64,000 bases of DNA from Skeletonema tropicum (Eukaryota; Bacillariophyta; Thalassiosirophyceae; Thalassiosirales; Thalassiosiraceae), in contig CM074135.1 in the NCBI GenBank assembly GCA_037178625.1, positions 1,366,001 to 1,430,000 of the forward strand, read 5' to 3'. The translations under genes were made by a program, and so were the position numbers. Of the stretch, positions 42,849 to 52,544 are shown piece by piece (positions within the stretch are counted from its first letter, which is position 1; every line of letters begins with the position of its first letter). The notes beneath the pieces are model-generated. The model was not told the DNA's origin. It searched no databases and saw only the letters and a program-made list of their open reading frames with translations.

Positions 42849-42971
42849 AATTTTTGGCGATGCGTGCGTTGGATTTTTTAACGGGACTACTTTACATCAG
42901 GTACGGCACTGCTTTTCTTGTTTGGGATCCTGCATGAAAATGGGGATGTAGCCCCCTTTCCCGCTCTCCCT

Positions 42972-43361
42972 TAGTCGAGTTTACTTACGATGGTGATGGC
43001 CATCGCGATCTCACCTATGTAAAATGTTTGTAATATCATGTAACATGTATGTAACAGGCCATCCTGTCCACATGTGGAACCTGTCCACATGTGGAACCGT
43101 AGTTTTTAAACCTTGTCGGCCACGTGGTGGAGAGGAATGGCATTGCGGCACTCGAAATCTCGATCAAGCTATGAATTCCCACGTTGATAAGTCTTGTAAC
43201 GTCCATATGCAATTGTTTTCATCAGAGAACTCGAAGAACAAGAATCCAACTGATTCAACTACTGCGCTATCGTACATTCAAGCCAACCAAGCAAGCAAAC
43301 CTGTCGCTTCTCTCCGCAGCATCAAGAACAAAATAATACGTCAGGTTGACGCACTAGCATC
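42972..43361. promoter_or_regulatory. Leader/promoter region of the PX-like gene
   Basis: About 390 bp between the MITE and the PX-like start. It contains a direct repeat of CCTGTCCACATGTGGAACC-type sequence at 43061-43098, whose core CCACATGTGG is a perfect palindrome occurring twice. The region stays open in one plus-strand frame, but without recognisable protein. Confidence 0.5.
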
Positions 43362-44658
43362 ATGTCGGCTTACGCCTCTTTGCCTGGTTCATTCTTGCCC
43401 CCCTTCTTTTCTTTTGGGTCGTCGTCATCGTCCTCAACGGAGGAGGGCGACAGCTGCGACCACAAGACGGAAGATTCAGCCGTGTCAAATAACAATGATG
43501 TGGTACTTGGTGCCTCGAGCACCACAACAGAAAAGAAACATAAACTGACAGCAGCTTTATCTGGGACGTCATATGGTGATCCAAACGTATCAGCGTTCCG
43601 ATCTCTGGCCCTCACGCCTACCTCTCCAGCATCATTGTCACGTGATGATACGTGCACACAAGATGCCGGCGAACAGCAGGCGTCGTCCTCCTCAACCTCG
43701 CAATCCGACATCGACATTTCAATAAAGAGTGCGCGGATAGACCCTGTCCAATTAATCAAGAGCCTCACGTCAAAAGGGAGCAGCATTGCAAGGCGGACAG
43801 CAAATTATGTTGCCGCGTCTGTGCCCGGGGCATCCTCTTCCTCCCAGGCCGCCATATCTGAAACAGCTGAAGACGAAGAGGGTGATGAAACTTCATTACA
43901 GTCACCTTCCTTCTGTATGACGGAACACACTGATTGTTCCGAAAGCGGAGACGACATGTCATTCTATGACTATGATGATGACTTCTCAGCCACCAACTCT
44001 CAGGATGACGATGAAGACGATTACACACAACACCAATCACTTGAGGAGAATTCTCCGAAGGATGATCCAGCTGCCATACAATTTGAGCTCGCGATTTCAT
44101 TTCAAGGTAGGAAATATACCGCCACAAGAGCATTTTCGACTTTTGTCAAGCTACGAAATGATCTGCTTCGAGAGAGTGGTGATGGGGGTGATGGAACTCA
44201 TGTCGGCGTGTAGCACTAACAGGCGGCTTAGACACCATCGAAGTCACAAGAACTCCAAGAGTAATTTGGTAGAGGTTGGTGATGCGAAAGATAATAATGG
44301 AGCATCCACGTCGTCAAGTGTCCCCGAACTGCCCACGGTATCTCCAGAGAATGCTGGACATGGAGGGTTTGCATTCAGAGGATTTGCGCGGAGTGGATTT
44401 GCCTTGCTTCAAGCAAAAGCAAAGCTGTACTGTCCCGAGATGGAAAAGTGGTTACGACATGTTGTAGATACATTTCCCTACAGTCCGAGTTTGAGCCAGT
44501 TTCTTTGGGAGCCCTTGGCATCGAGCAGTGCAAGCTGGGACACGGAAAATAATATAGCTGAGGAAGAAGAGGAGGAAGATAATGTTACGGAAAAAGGTGC
44601 AAGTTATGTAGGTTCAAAGCCGCCACTTCACTCTAATTCCAATGTCAAGGTCAAGTAG
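43362..44658 (+). CDS. PX-like domain protein, frame-disrupted at a G5 run
   Basis: The start MSAYASLPGSFLPPFF is followed by ~220 low-complexity residues (Ser-rich, then acidic with DYDDD). Near 44080 a PX-like fold begins (IQFELAISFQGRKYTATRAFSTFVKLRNDLL). In the next frame it ends with CPEMEKWLRHVVDTFPYSPSLSQFLWE, the usual helix and 'final S-P-x-L-x-x-F-L' end of Phox domains. The frame is lost at the GGGGG run 44184-44188; reading GGGG joins the two parts without a stop. An insert of ~70 residues separates the halves. PX domains bind phosphoinositides and would place the protein on endosomes, but the basic phosphoinositide-binding motif is not obvious. Stop at 44658, followed by about 830 bp without clear genes. 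Confidence 0.7.
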
Positions 44659-45484
44659 CGGGCTCCGCAGGATCGTCACGCTTTACACAGAGTTATTCAT
44701 GTGGATCCCTGAATTCCATCGAAGAGGTCCAAAATGAGTTTGATCGATCCGACGAAGGACGAGTGGTAACACACTTCTTTCTTAAATATTAGATACCTTT
44801 CTTACCCTTTCCTTGAAAAGCGATGATGGCAGGCACACTCAATGCAAATTCAGCTGCTAGAAAGCTCAATGAGACTGTATTGAGATAGTCCTCTAGTGGA
44901 AAAGTATGCGTCTTTAGTTTGAGGAAGAAAACGTACCCAGCCGTAGTAGGGAAGCAAAGGAAAGTTGCCTATGCCATGGTCACGACCTTCTCGCATCTGT
45001 TACCTTTCGTGGCAAGTCGGATCCGGAAAAGGTCAAGCAATGACAGCATGAAGAATGACATAAGCTCAATCAGCGTTGAGTGCAATTGTTGGCTTCGTGG
45101 AATAGTAGAGTTAGCTAGGTAAAGCTCAGTAAAATACTGGCAACACGATTATATTCGTTATTATCTTCGAACTTACATTATTGACAAATTCAACCACATC
45201 AATACGAAGTACTTATTTAGATGTAGAAGAAGTTGCAGTGGGTGTTTCGATAGCTGAATTGATGTCGACTCAGTGACTGTTTCGTGTAGAGCAGAGGGGT
45301 TCAACATGGTTGGGTTGGGGGGAATGGGAATGGAATGGTTGGAGAGGACTTGAGACAGTACGAGGAATGTCGATGACAAGTTTAAAATTTTTCCTTTCCT
45401 ATTGTGCCTCCTTCAAGTTCAAGAATTTTCCAACCTCTCCGACAATCCTACTTGCAGGACTCTTTCCTAATCAGTGGTACCGCA
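44659..45484. other. Intergenic region
   Basis: About 825 bp between the PX-like gene and the coiled-coil gene. Short open frames show no recognisable protein. A G-rich segment GGTTGGGGGGAATGGGAATGG lies at about 45309-45329. Nothing else was seen. Confidence 0.35.
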
Positions 45485-45848
45485 ATGACATCTATGATCG
45501 ATCCAGCGTGGAAGACTCTGGTGGAACGTAAGCATTTGGACTTGACGGAGGCAATCAAAGACCTGAAGCATCGTCGAGAGAATTCCCTCTCTGCCCAACA
45601 AGAAAAGCTCAGCGTCATTCCAAACCTGCAAGATGAGGTTGCACAGCTGCAAGATGAGGTTGCAAAGCTACAAGATATCATTAGCATCGCTCAAATTGGA
45701 CAAGATTGCGCTCGAAGAAAAGATTGCTAGCGACGAGCGAGTGACTTCGCTGGAGAAGGAGAGAGACTATTATAGGAAGGAGTCTACGAGGCTCAATGCA
45801 GCAGTTGAATCCATGAAGAGTAAGCTAGACAAGAAACTGAGAGGTTGA
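45485..45848 (+). CDS. Small coiled-coil protein, apparently frame-disrupted
   Basis: From the ATG at 45485 the frame reads MTSMIDPAWKTLVERKHLDL followed by heptad sequence, including a tandem LQDEVAQLQDEVAKLQD. It runs into a stop at 45730. The next frame continues coiled-coil sequence from about 45690 (LASLKLDKIALEEKI, VTSLEKERDYYRKE, MKSKLDKKLRG) to a stop at 45848. A +1 indel near 45675-45695 would join them into ~120 residues. An unusual upstream exon is not excluded. The function is unknown; Leu/Lys/Glu heptads suggest only dimerisation. Confidence 0.5.
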
Positions 45849-46023
45849 AACTTGGATGCGGCTCTTGATAATTGTGTCCGATTACATTTGCACAAATATG
45901 ATACATGCTAATACAGAATTAGTCAGCTATATTTTTTGATACTGTCATCTCCAACCAAAACTTCCGACATTTAGCATTTGTGTATGAATAGAATTTGTTC
46001 CGTACCGTTTCACTAACTTCAGC

Positions 46024-46593
46024 TCAGACTTGTAGTTTAAGCAGAGATTTATTTGTCGGATCAACTGAAAGTCCTTGCTGAAGAACTTGTTGGCATTCTT
46101 CAAGAACAGCTGGTGGCGCATTTGTTGAGTTTGTTTGTCGACTTCTTCTATTACTCAGAGACTGCCCATATCTGCTCTGCGACTCCAGTTTCCGTCGATC
46201 TAGAGTTTCATCAGCTGCATGTTTTAGCTCTCCGTAGAATAATTCTGTTGCGAGTACAGTGTAAGCTTCTGTGTAGTCGCGTTTCAACTGGATAACAAGA
46301 TGTAAATTTCTCAGAGCTTTTTGTCTATCTGTTGATGCATCGTTCTTTTTAAGCAAACGCAACGCTTCATCAAATAATTCTTCTGGTGTAGCGTATCGAG
46401 AAAATAGAGCATTATACAGTCGGGAAACTATTGCAGCAGCGACAACTGCCAGTGTAACGACGACGCCGATCGGTAGAAGGAAAAATAATACGAAGTGACG
46501 AAGAAAGTCGAACGTGCTGCTAATGACTGGTGTGTTCATCAATGATTGCAGCTCGTCCCTTATCATCATTGTGGTTGTTGATGTCGACGTCAT
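46024..46593 (-). CDS. Membrane-anchored TPR-like protein
   Basis: 189 residues from the ATG at 46593; the frame continues to 46605 only through a TTG. A polar N-terminus of ~30 residues is followed by one long hydrophobic helix (FDFLRHFVLFFLLPIGVVVTLAVVAAAIV). The rest is helical: TPEELFDEALRLLKKNDAS, KALRNLHLVIQLKRDYTEAYTVLATELFY and a C-terminal VLEECQQVLQQGLSVDPTN-type helix pair, resembling two to three tetratricopeptide repeats. It is probably a membrane-bound scaffold. No closer assignment. Confidence 0.6.
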   Translation of the reverse strand: MTSTSTTTMMIRDELQSLMNTPVISSTFDFLRHFVLFFLLPIGVVVTLAVVAAAIVSRLYNALFSRYATPEELFDEALRLLKKNDASTDRQKALRNLHLVIQLKRDYTEAYTVLATELFYGELKHAADETLDRRKLESQSRYGQSLSNRRSRQTNSTNAPPAVLEECQQVLQQGLSVDPTNKSLLKLQV

Positions 46594-47624
46594 GGTGTCA
46601 TGCAAAAGAAAGAATGGATGCCAATAGCTACAAGCAGCCCTGCACGCTACAATAGATCCATCTACGCTACACCCTATCTTGCTCTAGCACACCAAAAGAA
46701 CTGCATGCGCTGCGTTTTATTTCATTTTGATGGCATCTATTGACCTTTCCACAGTGGGCACGCCCAGTAGGCTAAGCAGTCTCATCTTCTTTTTCCCCGA
46801 TTCTCTGGAAATCTGTGTCTACAGATCGATTTTTTCACAATTTTGTTATACGATAGTTGGCTGATAGAGGCCGATTGTGGCAGACTGCCGAGATATTGGG
46901 GCCGTTTAGACCGATAGGGGTTGGCTGATAGAGGCCAGATTTACTATGCTGACTTTTAAATGACTACTGCTGGTACGGACCGACATGGTAGCAATAAAAA
47001 AGATGAAACAGCTATAGGATTGTTCTACAAACGATTCCGAGATGGACCGGCGGTAGGAATTAGCGATTCATGTACCAGAAAATTTCTGTAGCTCTACACA
47101 AATGTGGCATCGCTGCCACATTTGACCGGGATCTTGTCTTCTGTGCCACACGAAGTGGGATCAGGGATAGCATGCGCTGCGTGCGTGCTGCGTTTTATTT
47201 CATTTCTGATTAAAATAAGATACCAATCCTATCTATATCGTCAATCCATCGCTCTGCGTGAGAGGTAGGGGATACGGGATCTAACGGAGGCTAATAAGAG
47301 GATCGGCCTTGGGTCCTCCTTAGGTCGCCTTTAATCAATAAATAATGACCGAGATCGAGGCACACATCAGCAACTTCTCGGAAAGCTCAAAGTTCATTCT
47401 TGCTATGATTTTGGAAATTAACGCCCTAAGACGGAAGGAAAATGATGAGAGATTTGTGTAAGTACTTAGATAAAACGGCATGAAGATTAAAAAAACGAGG
47501 GTGGTAGAAGTTGAATAATAAATAGTACCATTGTGCTTCTAGTAATGGCTTACATTACTTATGTATGCAAGAGGTCTCAATCGCTTCAAATCAAAGCCTG
47601 CCCTGGCTACACTGTGCAATCGCC
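46594..47624. other. Intergenic region with small repeats and a hairpin
   Basis: About 1 kb. A short segment GCTGCGTTTTATTTCATTT recurs at about 46708 and 47188, and GTTGGCTGATAGAGGCC recurs at about 46857 and 46919. A perfect 11 bp hairpin lies at 47099-47124. A 38-codon ATG frame at 47344 (MTEIEAHISNFSESS...) ends at a GTAAGT donor-like sequence and could be an orphan first exon. No downstream exon was recognised. Confidence 0.45.
47099..47124. repeat. Short perfect hairpin
   Basis: CAAATGTGGCA pairs perfectly with TGCCACATTTG around a TCGC loop. The arms are 11 bp. There is no adjacent T run and no nearby gene end, so a terminator role is not supported. Confidence 0.7.
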
Positions 47625-48836
47625 CTACTCGTCACCAGAGTGAAACGCGAACAAGAATTGCTCCAACTTCTCCCGGTCTTTCTGAGCCTTCAACTTTGCA
47701 AAGTCAATAGGAATGCCGTTACTATCCACGTATGGTCTCCCAAACAAAGTAGAACCTTGCTTGGCAAACAATTGCAGAGCGTAGTAATATAAATCCATAT
47801 CATATTTGTTCACCTTTGACAAAAGACTCCATCTCTCACTGCCACGTTCGATTTTGCCTTCGAACAACACATTTTCGTCATTATCTTGATTAAGAAAATG
47901 ATTCATACAGTCAAATCCATTCCCGTTTATTTCGTTCCATCCGTAATAGATCACTAGACGTTTCAGAGTCTCTTTGGGATATTGAGAGATGCCTACGACA
48001 AACTTTTGTGCCAGTATAATCTTGGCAGCAACTAGATGATCCTCTGTTAATTCACCGCTGTGTTGGTTGACGAGTGAACGCACTACCCAGTTGTCAGTGA
48101 ATGCATCGCTTTGTACCCAATCCGCTATATCGACTCCATCAAAGTTTCCTGGGTATTTTTTCTTGTGAAATCTAAACAAACTTTCTGTTTGATACACTGG
48201 ATGCGGCAGGAAGGTGAACGCCCGACCTTTATGAGAAGGATTGAATAGCTTCATTCCCTCAAAGAAGTAGCTCGAGACAATAACATCGACAAGACCTGAA
48301 TCAACGAGGTTGGTTTCCTGTGCTCTCTTTAGACCAGCCAGTGTTTGTGTATCAACATTCAGCACTCCGTCGACATACGTTAGAGATTCTGGAGAAGTCA
48401 TCTTCTCTGCCCTGCGCAAGTTAAAGCAGTAGGTCATAATTTTCTTCACCGCACCACCTTTTGACTTGCGGATGTGGAAAAAGAAGGCCGTCTCGCGACC
48501 ATTCAAGTTCCGCGGAGATCTACTGTCTGCCAAATTGTTCAACGGATTGGCTTCATTTTCTTCACCAAGACTTGATAATGTTTCTCCCGTCTCTTCATTG
48601 TATATCTCAAAGTTTACATGGTGTGTGTCTTGACCAACTCTAAATTTCTCCAGCATTTGGAGCTGGCGTCGGCTATTATTTGGAGGTGATATTATCACAT
48701 CATCGTCATGATCATTCTGATGCGAACCGGTGGATTCTGTAAAGTGTATCTTCGCTGCTAAAACAAGCAGTACAGCAGCGAATAGCACTACTATTCTCCC
48801 GAGTTTCCTCTGTCTAAAAGGGGGCGCGGATGTCAT
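47625..48836 (-). CDS. Type II membrane protein, sulfotransferase-like
   Basis: 403 residues. A short basic cytosolic N-terminus precedes one hydrophobic anchor (residues ~14-28, IVVLFAAVLLVLAA), then a stem and a lumenal domain, the usual layout of Golgi enzymes. FFFHIRKSKGGAVKKIM at about residue 117 resembles the 5'-phosphosulfate loop (HIPKTGGT-type) of 2-O and carbohydrate sulfotransferases. The canonical lysine/threonine pattern is altered to KSKGGA. VIVSSYFFEGMKLF and TFLPHPVYQTESLFRFHKKK continue the family-like pattern (the latter like 'RDPVxRxxSxY' with changes). Sulfation of a surface glycan is the likely role, at moderate certainty. The C-terminal KLKAQKDREKLEQFLF is a helix. Confidence 0.65.
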   Translation of the reverse strand: MTSAPPFRQRKLGRIVVLFAAVLLVLAAKIHFTESTGSHQNDHDDDVIISPPNNSRRQLQMLEKFRVGQDTHHVNFEIYNEETGETLSSLGEENEANPLNNLADSRSPRNLNGRETAFFFHIRKSKGGAVKKIMTYCFNLRRAEKMTSPESLTYVDGVLNVDTQTLAGLKRAQETNLVDSGLVDVIVSSYFFEGMKLFNPSHKGRAFTFLPHPVYQTESLFRFHKKKYPGNFDGVDIADWVQSDAFTDNWVVRSLVNQHSGELTEDHLVAAKIILAQKFVVGISQYPKETLKRLVIYYGWNEINGNGFDCMNHFLNQDNDENVLFEGKIERGSERWSLLSKVNKYDMDLYYYALQLFAKQGSTLFGRPYVDSNGIPIDFAKLKAQKDREKLEQFLFAFHSGDE

Positions 48837-49340
48837 GTTTCCTCGTGGATATAGTGGCGGCTGGGGCTAGTTCTTCTGCGCAACGGGGCCGTCATGGTCA
48901 TTACGAGTAAAATCACAGTCTTCGAGTTGGTCTCGACGAATGCAAAAAGTGAGTCCCGAACGGGCGGGTCCGCAGAGATGGAAGATGGGCGGGCGGAAAA
49001 GGAGTCTGGTGCCAAGTGCCAAAACCCAAAACGTAACGTTGATTGTAACAGGTAACAGGTTGGAGTAGTGGCAATTGGCAATAAGATAACGATGCAAGAC
49101 AAGCAAAGCCTCCAGCGCAAACCAAGAAGTAGGAGTAAGTTGCAAGCCTCATTATCTAAGTGTTAAATCATTGGAAGTGCTAGAATGAGTTTAAATCCAA
49201 GAGTGATACTTATCTTTATTACAACATAACGAAGAGAGATTTTTATCCCTTTGGATAACAACTTTGCTAACAAATTGATTGTGTACGTATCGAAAACAGC
49301 ATGTCATCGCCTACAACTCAAATGTATCTATTGTATTCTA
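48837..49340. promoter_or_regulatory. Intergenic region, sulfotransferase-like upstream / ferredoxin 3' end
   Basis: 504 bp between two minus-strand genes. Its left half is the upstream region of the sulfotransferase-like gene, with a GC-rich leader. The right half is AT-rich 3' flank of the ferredoxin gene. Overlapping short frames on the minus strand at 49150-48830 show no conserved protein. Confidence 0.4.
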
Positions 49341-49886
49341 TCAGTGAGGTGTTGGTTTGTGTCCATCTACGTAAAAATTCCTTGTTGCTTTTGGCAGTGA
49401 GATGACAGCCCCATCCATTCCGTCAGTGACTGTAATTTGGCATCCCAGGCGACTAGTTTGTTCCAGACCAAATGCCATATCCAGCATATCTTCCTCATCT
49501 TCACTGAGTGCCTCATCTTCCATCTTATCCAAGAGGTCATCGTACAATTCTTGCTCTAATATAACATGACAAGTGGAGCAAGCACACACCCCTTCACATG
49601 CTCCTTCCATTTCGACTCCTGTCCGATGCGCAGATTGTAGGAGAGTTTCTCCAACTCTTGCAGAGATTTTTGTTTCGCTATCATCAGGGTTGATAAATGT
49701 TAGTTGGACAGTGGGCGCATCGGGCCCCGGGCCATCGCCATGCCATCTAATTTGTTTGTTGTTGCCAAGCGACGTTTGTGCGCTGACGCAGGTGTTTGCA
49801 AATACTGGTGTTGATAATTTGAACCCCGATCGTTTAAATCCAAATCGGGCTGCTCTTGCAGCTGATATTACACTTCTTGGTAACAT
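49341..49886 (-). CDS. Mitochondrial-type [2Fe-2S] ferredoxin (adrenodoxin family)
   Basis: 181 residues. Electron carrier of the adrenodoxin/FDX type, needed for iron-sulfur cluster assembly or related reductions. The first ~50 residues are basic and lack acids (MLPRSVISAARAARFGFKRS), a typical mitochondrial presequence. Cluster ligands are Cys97, Cys103, Cys106 (CEGVCACSTC) and Cys149 (RLGCQI), with the C-x5-C-x2-C spacing of vertebrate-type ferredoxins rather than the plastid C-x4-C-x2-C kind. EDEALSEDEEDMLDMAFGL is the acidic partner-binding helix. The protein ends PHxxx with the usual short tail. ATG at 49886; no intron. Confidence 0.93.
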   Translation of the reverse strand: MLPRSVISAARAARFGFKRSGFKLSTPVFANTCVSAQTSLGNNKQIRWHGDGPGPDAPTVQLTFINPDDSETKISARVGETLLQSAHRTGVEMEGACEGVCACSTCHVILEQELYDDLLDKMEDEALSEDEEDMLDMAFGLEQTSRLGCQITVTDGMDGAVISLPKATRNFYVDGHKPTPH

Positions 49887-50221
49887 GGCGATGGTGCTTT
49901 GTTGACTAGATAAAGGAAGGGTCTTCGGTTGTCGGATTGGCCATCAACAGCATGATTCAGATGAAACATCGAACATCGGCTCGGGCGGGATGGTGGGTCG
50001 GGTGGCCGGTTCCCGGTTCGGTTATGGCATTGACGATTGACGTGACAATTGGGTGACGGGTGACGGGCAACATCGCATCGAGAACTCACGGCAAAGATGT
50101 GAGAGGTCTTGAGATCTTGACGACATTTGCATGCTCTAGATGCGATGCTCTCTCTAGAGCTATTAGCATGGTCATGGGAAGCAAGTGCAGCGAGGAGCGA
50201 GGAGCTAGTTTGCAGTGTTAG
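49887..50221. promoter_or_regulatory. Divergent region, ferredoxin / LigB-type dioxygenase
   Basis: 335 bp between the two divergent start codons. It contains GGTGGGTCGGGTGGCCGGTT and other GC-rich sequence at about 49980-50020. Nothing specific was recognised. Confidence 0.4.
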
Positions 50222-51040
50222 ATGAATCCCACCGTCTTGTTTCTATCCCACGGCGGTGGGCCGCTACCTCTGCTGGGTGATGCCAAGCACTTGGAGATGA
50301 ATGAAACGCTTCTCAAAATTGCATCCAAGATACCGAAGCCTGATATTATCATTCTGGTCAGTGCACATTGGGAAGAAGACATTCCGACATTGACTGCTGC
50401 TTCTGATCCTTCTCTCATTTATGATTATTATGGATTCCCAGAAGCATCGTATGAAATTCAGTATCCGGCGAAAGGACAACCTGATTTTGCCCGTAGGCTC
50501 CAAGAACAATTAAAAAAAGAAGGAATCAAGACCAATCTTTCATTTGAGAGAGGATTTGATCACGGTATGTTTGTACCACTGAAGATCATGTACCCGAAGG
50601 CTGATATACCATGCGTTCAGCTCTCATTGTCCTCGTCTTTGGATCCAGAATTTCATGTTAAGATGGGGCGTTCAATTAAGACGCTTCGATATGATAGCGA
50701 CAACATTCTACTAGTTGGATCTGGGTTTTCATTTCATAATATGAAGGCATTCTTTGCAAAAGGAAATGATGATATGAATCAAAAGAATCTAGAATTTGAC
50801 GTTTGGCTACAAGCGACAATGAGTTCGAGAGAGATATCAGAAGAAGATCGTGAAAAGAATCTAATACGTTGGAATGAGGCTCCCTCTGCTGAGTTTTGTC
50901 ACCCTAGGAATGAGCACTTATTACCTCTTCACGTTTGTTACGGTGCAGCTGGTAGAGCTAGCGATGAGACGTTTTCATTGCAGATATTCGAGAAACAGGC
51001 GAGCATGTTTCTTTGGAATGCAGCACAAGAGAATTGCTAA
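50222..51040 (+). CDS. LigB/YgiD-type extradiol dioxygenase (4,5-DOPA dioxygenase-like)
   Basis: 272 residues. Opens aromatic rings such as DOPA, or acts on other catechols; the bacterial relative is YgiD. Metal-binding histidines appear as SHGGGP (His10), SAHWE (His49), GFDHGMFVP (His114) and NEHLLPLH near residue 230. The DYYGFPEASYEIQYPA segment is diagnostic of the class III DODA group. No targeting peptide is seen, so it is probably cytosolic. The physiological substrate in diatoms is unknown. Start ATG at 50222 directly after a stop-like TTAG; no intron. Confidence 0.9.
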   Translation: MNPTVLFLSHGGGPLPLLGDAKHLEMNETLLKIASKIPKPDIIILVSAHWEEDIPTLTAASDPSLIYDYYGFPEASYEIQYPAKGQPDFARRLQEQLKKEGIKTNLSFERGFDHGMFVPLKIMYPKADIPCVQLSLSSSLDPEFHVKMGRSIKTLRYDSDNILLVGSGFSFHNMKAFFAKGNDDMNQKNLEFDVWLQATMSSREISEEDREKNLIRWNEAPSAEFCHPRNEHLLPLHVCYGAAGRASDETFSLQIFEKQASMFLWNAAQENC

Positions 51041-51074
51041 TTGCTAGAGAAGGCAATTTAGTTTAGTCAAATTA

Positions 51075-52544
51075 TCATACTGTCTCGTTGATCAAGAATT
51101 TATTTGCCCTTGCATCTTCGTGCGTCAAGAACGATGCAAACTTTTTGGGCAACTCGATTCTAGCTCTCAAAGTGATAATACCTGTATCTTCGTCTTCCTT
51201 CAAGAGACATCTCTCATCAAGATTTAGTGTGTCTTTCTTCAATTGACTCCACTCTTCACGTCCAGATGGAGTGTTGTAGTAAGGATGTTCAATCCTGATT
51301 TCATTTGAACACAGAAAGAGGCCGCGTTTCCTCAGACGCAAATTATCTTCATCATACGTTGCATCTCCAACAATTGGTGTCATTAAGACCCATGCCATAT
51401 GTCTTCGCAGTTGGTGGTATCGTCCAGTCTTGGGTCTCAACTCGACCAATGTCAATGCGCCATTGTTTCCGTGCAATGATTTCACTGTCTGCAATACCTT
51501 CCACTGTGTAATAGCAGATTTATCTTCCAAATCATGATCAATCAGATTCCAACCATCTTCTGTTGTCTCGTTATCACCACTTGGTTGTTGTGGAATTCCA
51601 TTGAGGATTGCCATGTATGTCTTTTGTGCCTTGCGAAACTCAAACTGTTGTGATAGATGCACCGTAGCAGCTTTTGTCTTCCCCACCACCACAAGGCCAG
51701 AAGTGGGGCGATCGAGTCTATGAACAGGTTGTGGACGTTTCAATGGATAGTTATCCTCGCTAATTGGTATATTTGAAGGCTTTAGTACTGCTGGCAATGC
51801 AGATAGCAGTGTATCACGCCCGTGGCCTCCTCGCGATCCTTCACCTCGACTTCCTTCGGCCTTGTAGCTTACAATGCCAGCTGGTTTGTTGACAATTGCC
51901 ATGTGTTCATCTTCGAATATCACCGGAACATCAAATGCTGGTAATCGGTAAGGAGTGCCTTGTACAGAGTAGTAATCACTTCCGCCACGTTGTTGATAAC
52001 CTATTCTATCTCCGGGATATGCTCTTGCGATAACTTTGCCTAGCTCATCAAACTTGGAATTAGAATTGCGGCATATGCATATTGCTCTTTGACGTATCAC
52101 TTTCCGAGCACGAGATTGTGTTGGATACTTCTCTGGATCAAGCAGCATGAGTGCTGCAGGGAGAGTAACATTCCTAACATCTAATTGTAGCCGTTCTTGA
52201 TCGCTTGGATCAAATACATTTGATAGTGATGAAAACCCTTCTAGAGGAACGTCGTAAGTCTTTGTTACGATGTATCCATCGCCACGAGATCCTGGTATTA
52301 TATGATCAACTTTGTTATTTGTTGCATCATCATCGTCTATTTCGTCTACATGATTTGTTACTACATCTGCTGCTGCTGAATTCAGTGGTTGCCATCGATT
52401 ACAGGAAGAATCTATCTGTCTCAGTGAAGTGTGTTTGGAATGCAGCGACTTTGTTATTGATGGGGCTAATGACATGCATAGTTGGGCAGTCAGCACCACG
52501 GTTGCAAGTTTAAGCAGCCTACAACCTGTCTTTAGACGCATCAT
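51075..52544 (-). CDS. RluA-family RNA pseudouridine synthase with an organellar-type N-terminus
   Basis: 489 residues. Converts uridine to pseudouridine in RNA. The catalytic motif HRLDRPTSGL contains the nucleophilic Asp278. DVPVIFEDEHMAIVNKPAG precedes it, and RPKTGRYHQLRRH is the conserved RxxTGRxHQxR region. The domain holds extra segments, GEGSRGGHGRDT before the catalytic motif and a QPSGDNETTEDGW loop. The first ~27 residues resemble a signal sequence (LKLATVVLTAQLCMSLAPS), which could lead to the plastid if MSL|AP acts as the motif; mitochondrial import is the alternative. Adjacent ATGs at 52544 and 52541. It is convergent with the dioxygenase (34 bp gap). Confidence 0.88.
   Translation of the reverse strand: MMRLKTGCRLLKLATVVLTAQLCMSLAPSITKSLHSKHTSLRQIDSSCNRWQPLNSAAADVVTNHVDEIDDDDATNNKVDHIIPGSRGDGYIVTKTYDVPLEGFSSLSNVFDPSDQERLQLDVRNVTLPAALMLLDPEKYPTQSRARKVIRQRAICICRNSNSKFDELGKVIARAYPGDRIGYQQRGGSDYYSVQGTPYRLPAFDVPVIFEDEHMAIVNKPAGIVSYKAEGSRGEGSRGGHGRDTLLSALPAVLKPSNIPISEDNYPLKRPQPVHRLDRPTSGLVVVGKTKAATVHLSQQFEFRKAQKTYMAILNGIPQQPSGDNETTEDGWNLIDHDLEDKSAITQWKVLQTVKSLHGNNGALTLVELRPKTGRYHQLRRHMAWVLMTPIVGDATYDEDNLRLRKRGLFLCSNEIRIEHPYYNTPSGREEWSQLKKDTLNLDERCLLKEDEDTGIITLRARIELPKKFASFLTHEDARANKFLINETV

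Larger units (their letters stand above)
42242..42971. mobile_element. MITE with long terminal inverted repeats (Tc1/mariner-like, TA target site)
   Basis: 730 bp non-autonomous element. The terminal inverted repeats read AGGGAGCGCGGGAAAGGGGG inwards from 42242, and the complement reads inwards from 42971 with one mismatch in the 22 outermost bases. Both ends are bordered by TA, consistent with TA target-site duplication. Homology between the arms continues, with indels, for over 150 bp: CAAGTAGTCCCATATAAAAT on the left matches an AAAGTAGTCCCGTTAAAAAA-type stretch on the right when complemented. Both arms contain clusters of a GC-rich, nearly palindromic repeat. The central ~250 bp has no transposase. 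A 29-codon ATG frame followed by a GTAAGT at about 42659 is probably chance. Confidence 0.85.

Noticed and set aside
47344..47460. 38-codon ATG frame ending at a GTAAGT
   Set aside because: Looks like a possible first exon, but the only downstream acceptor leads into sequence antisense to the sulfotransferase-like gene.
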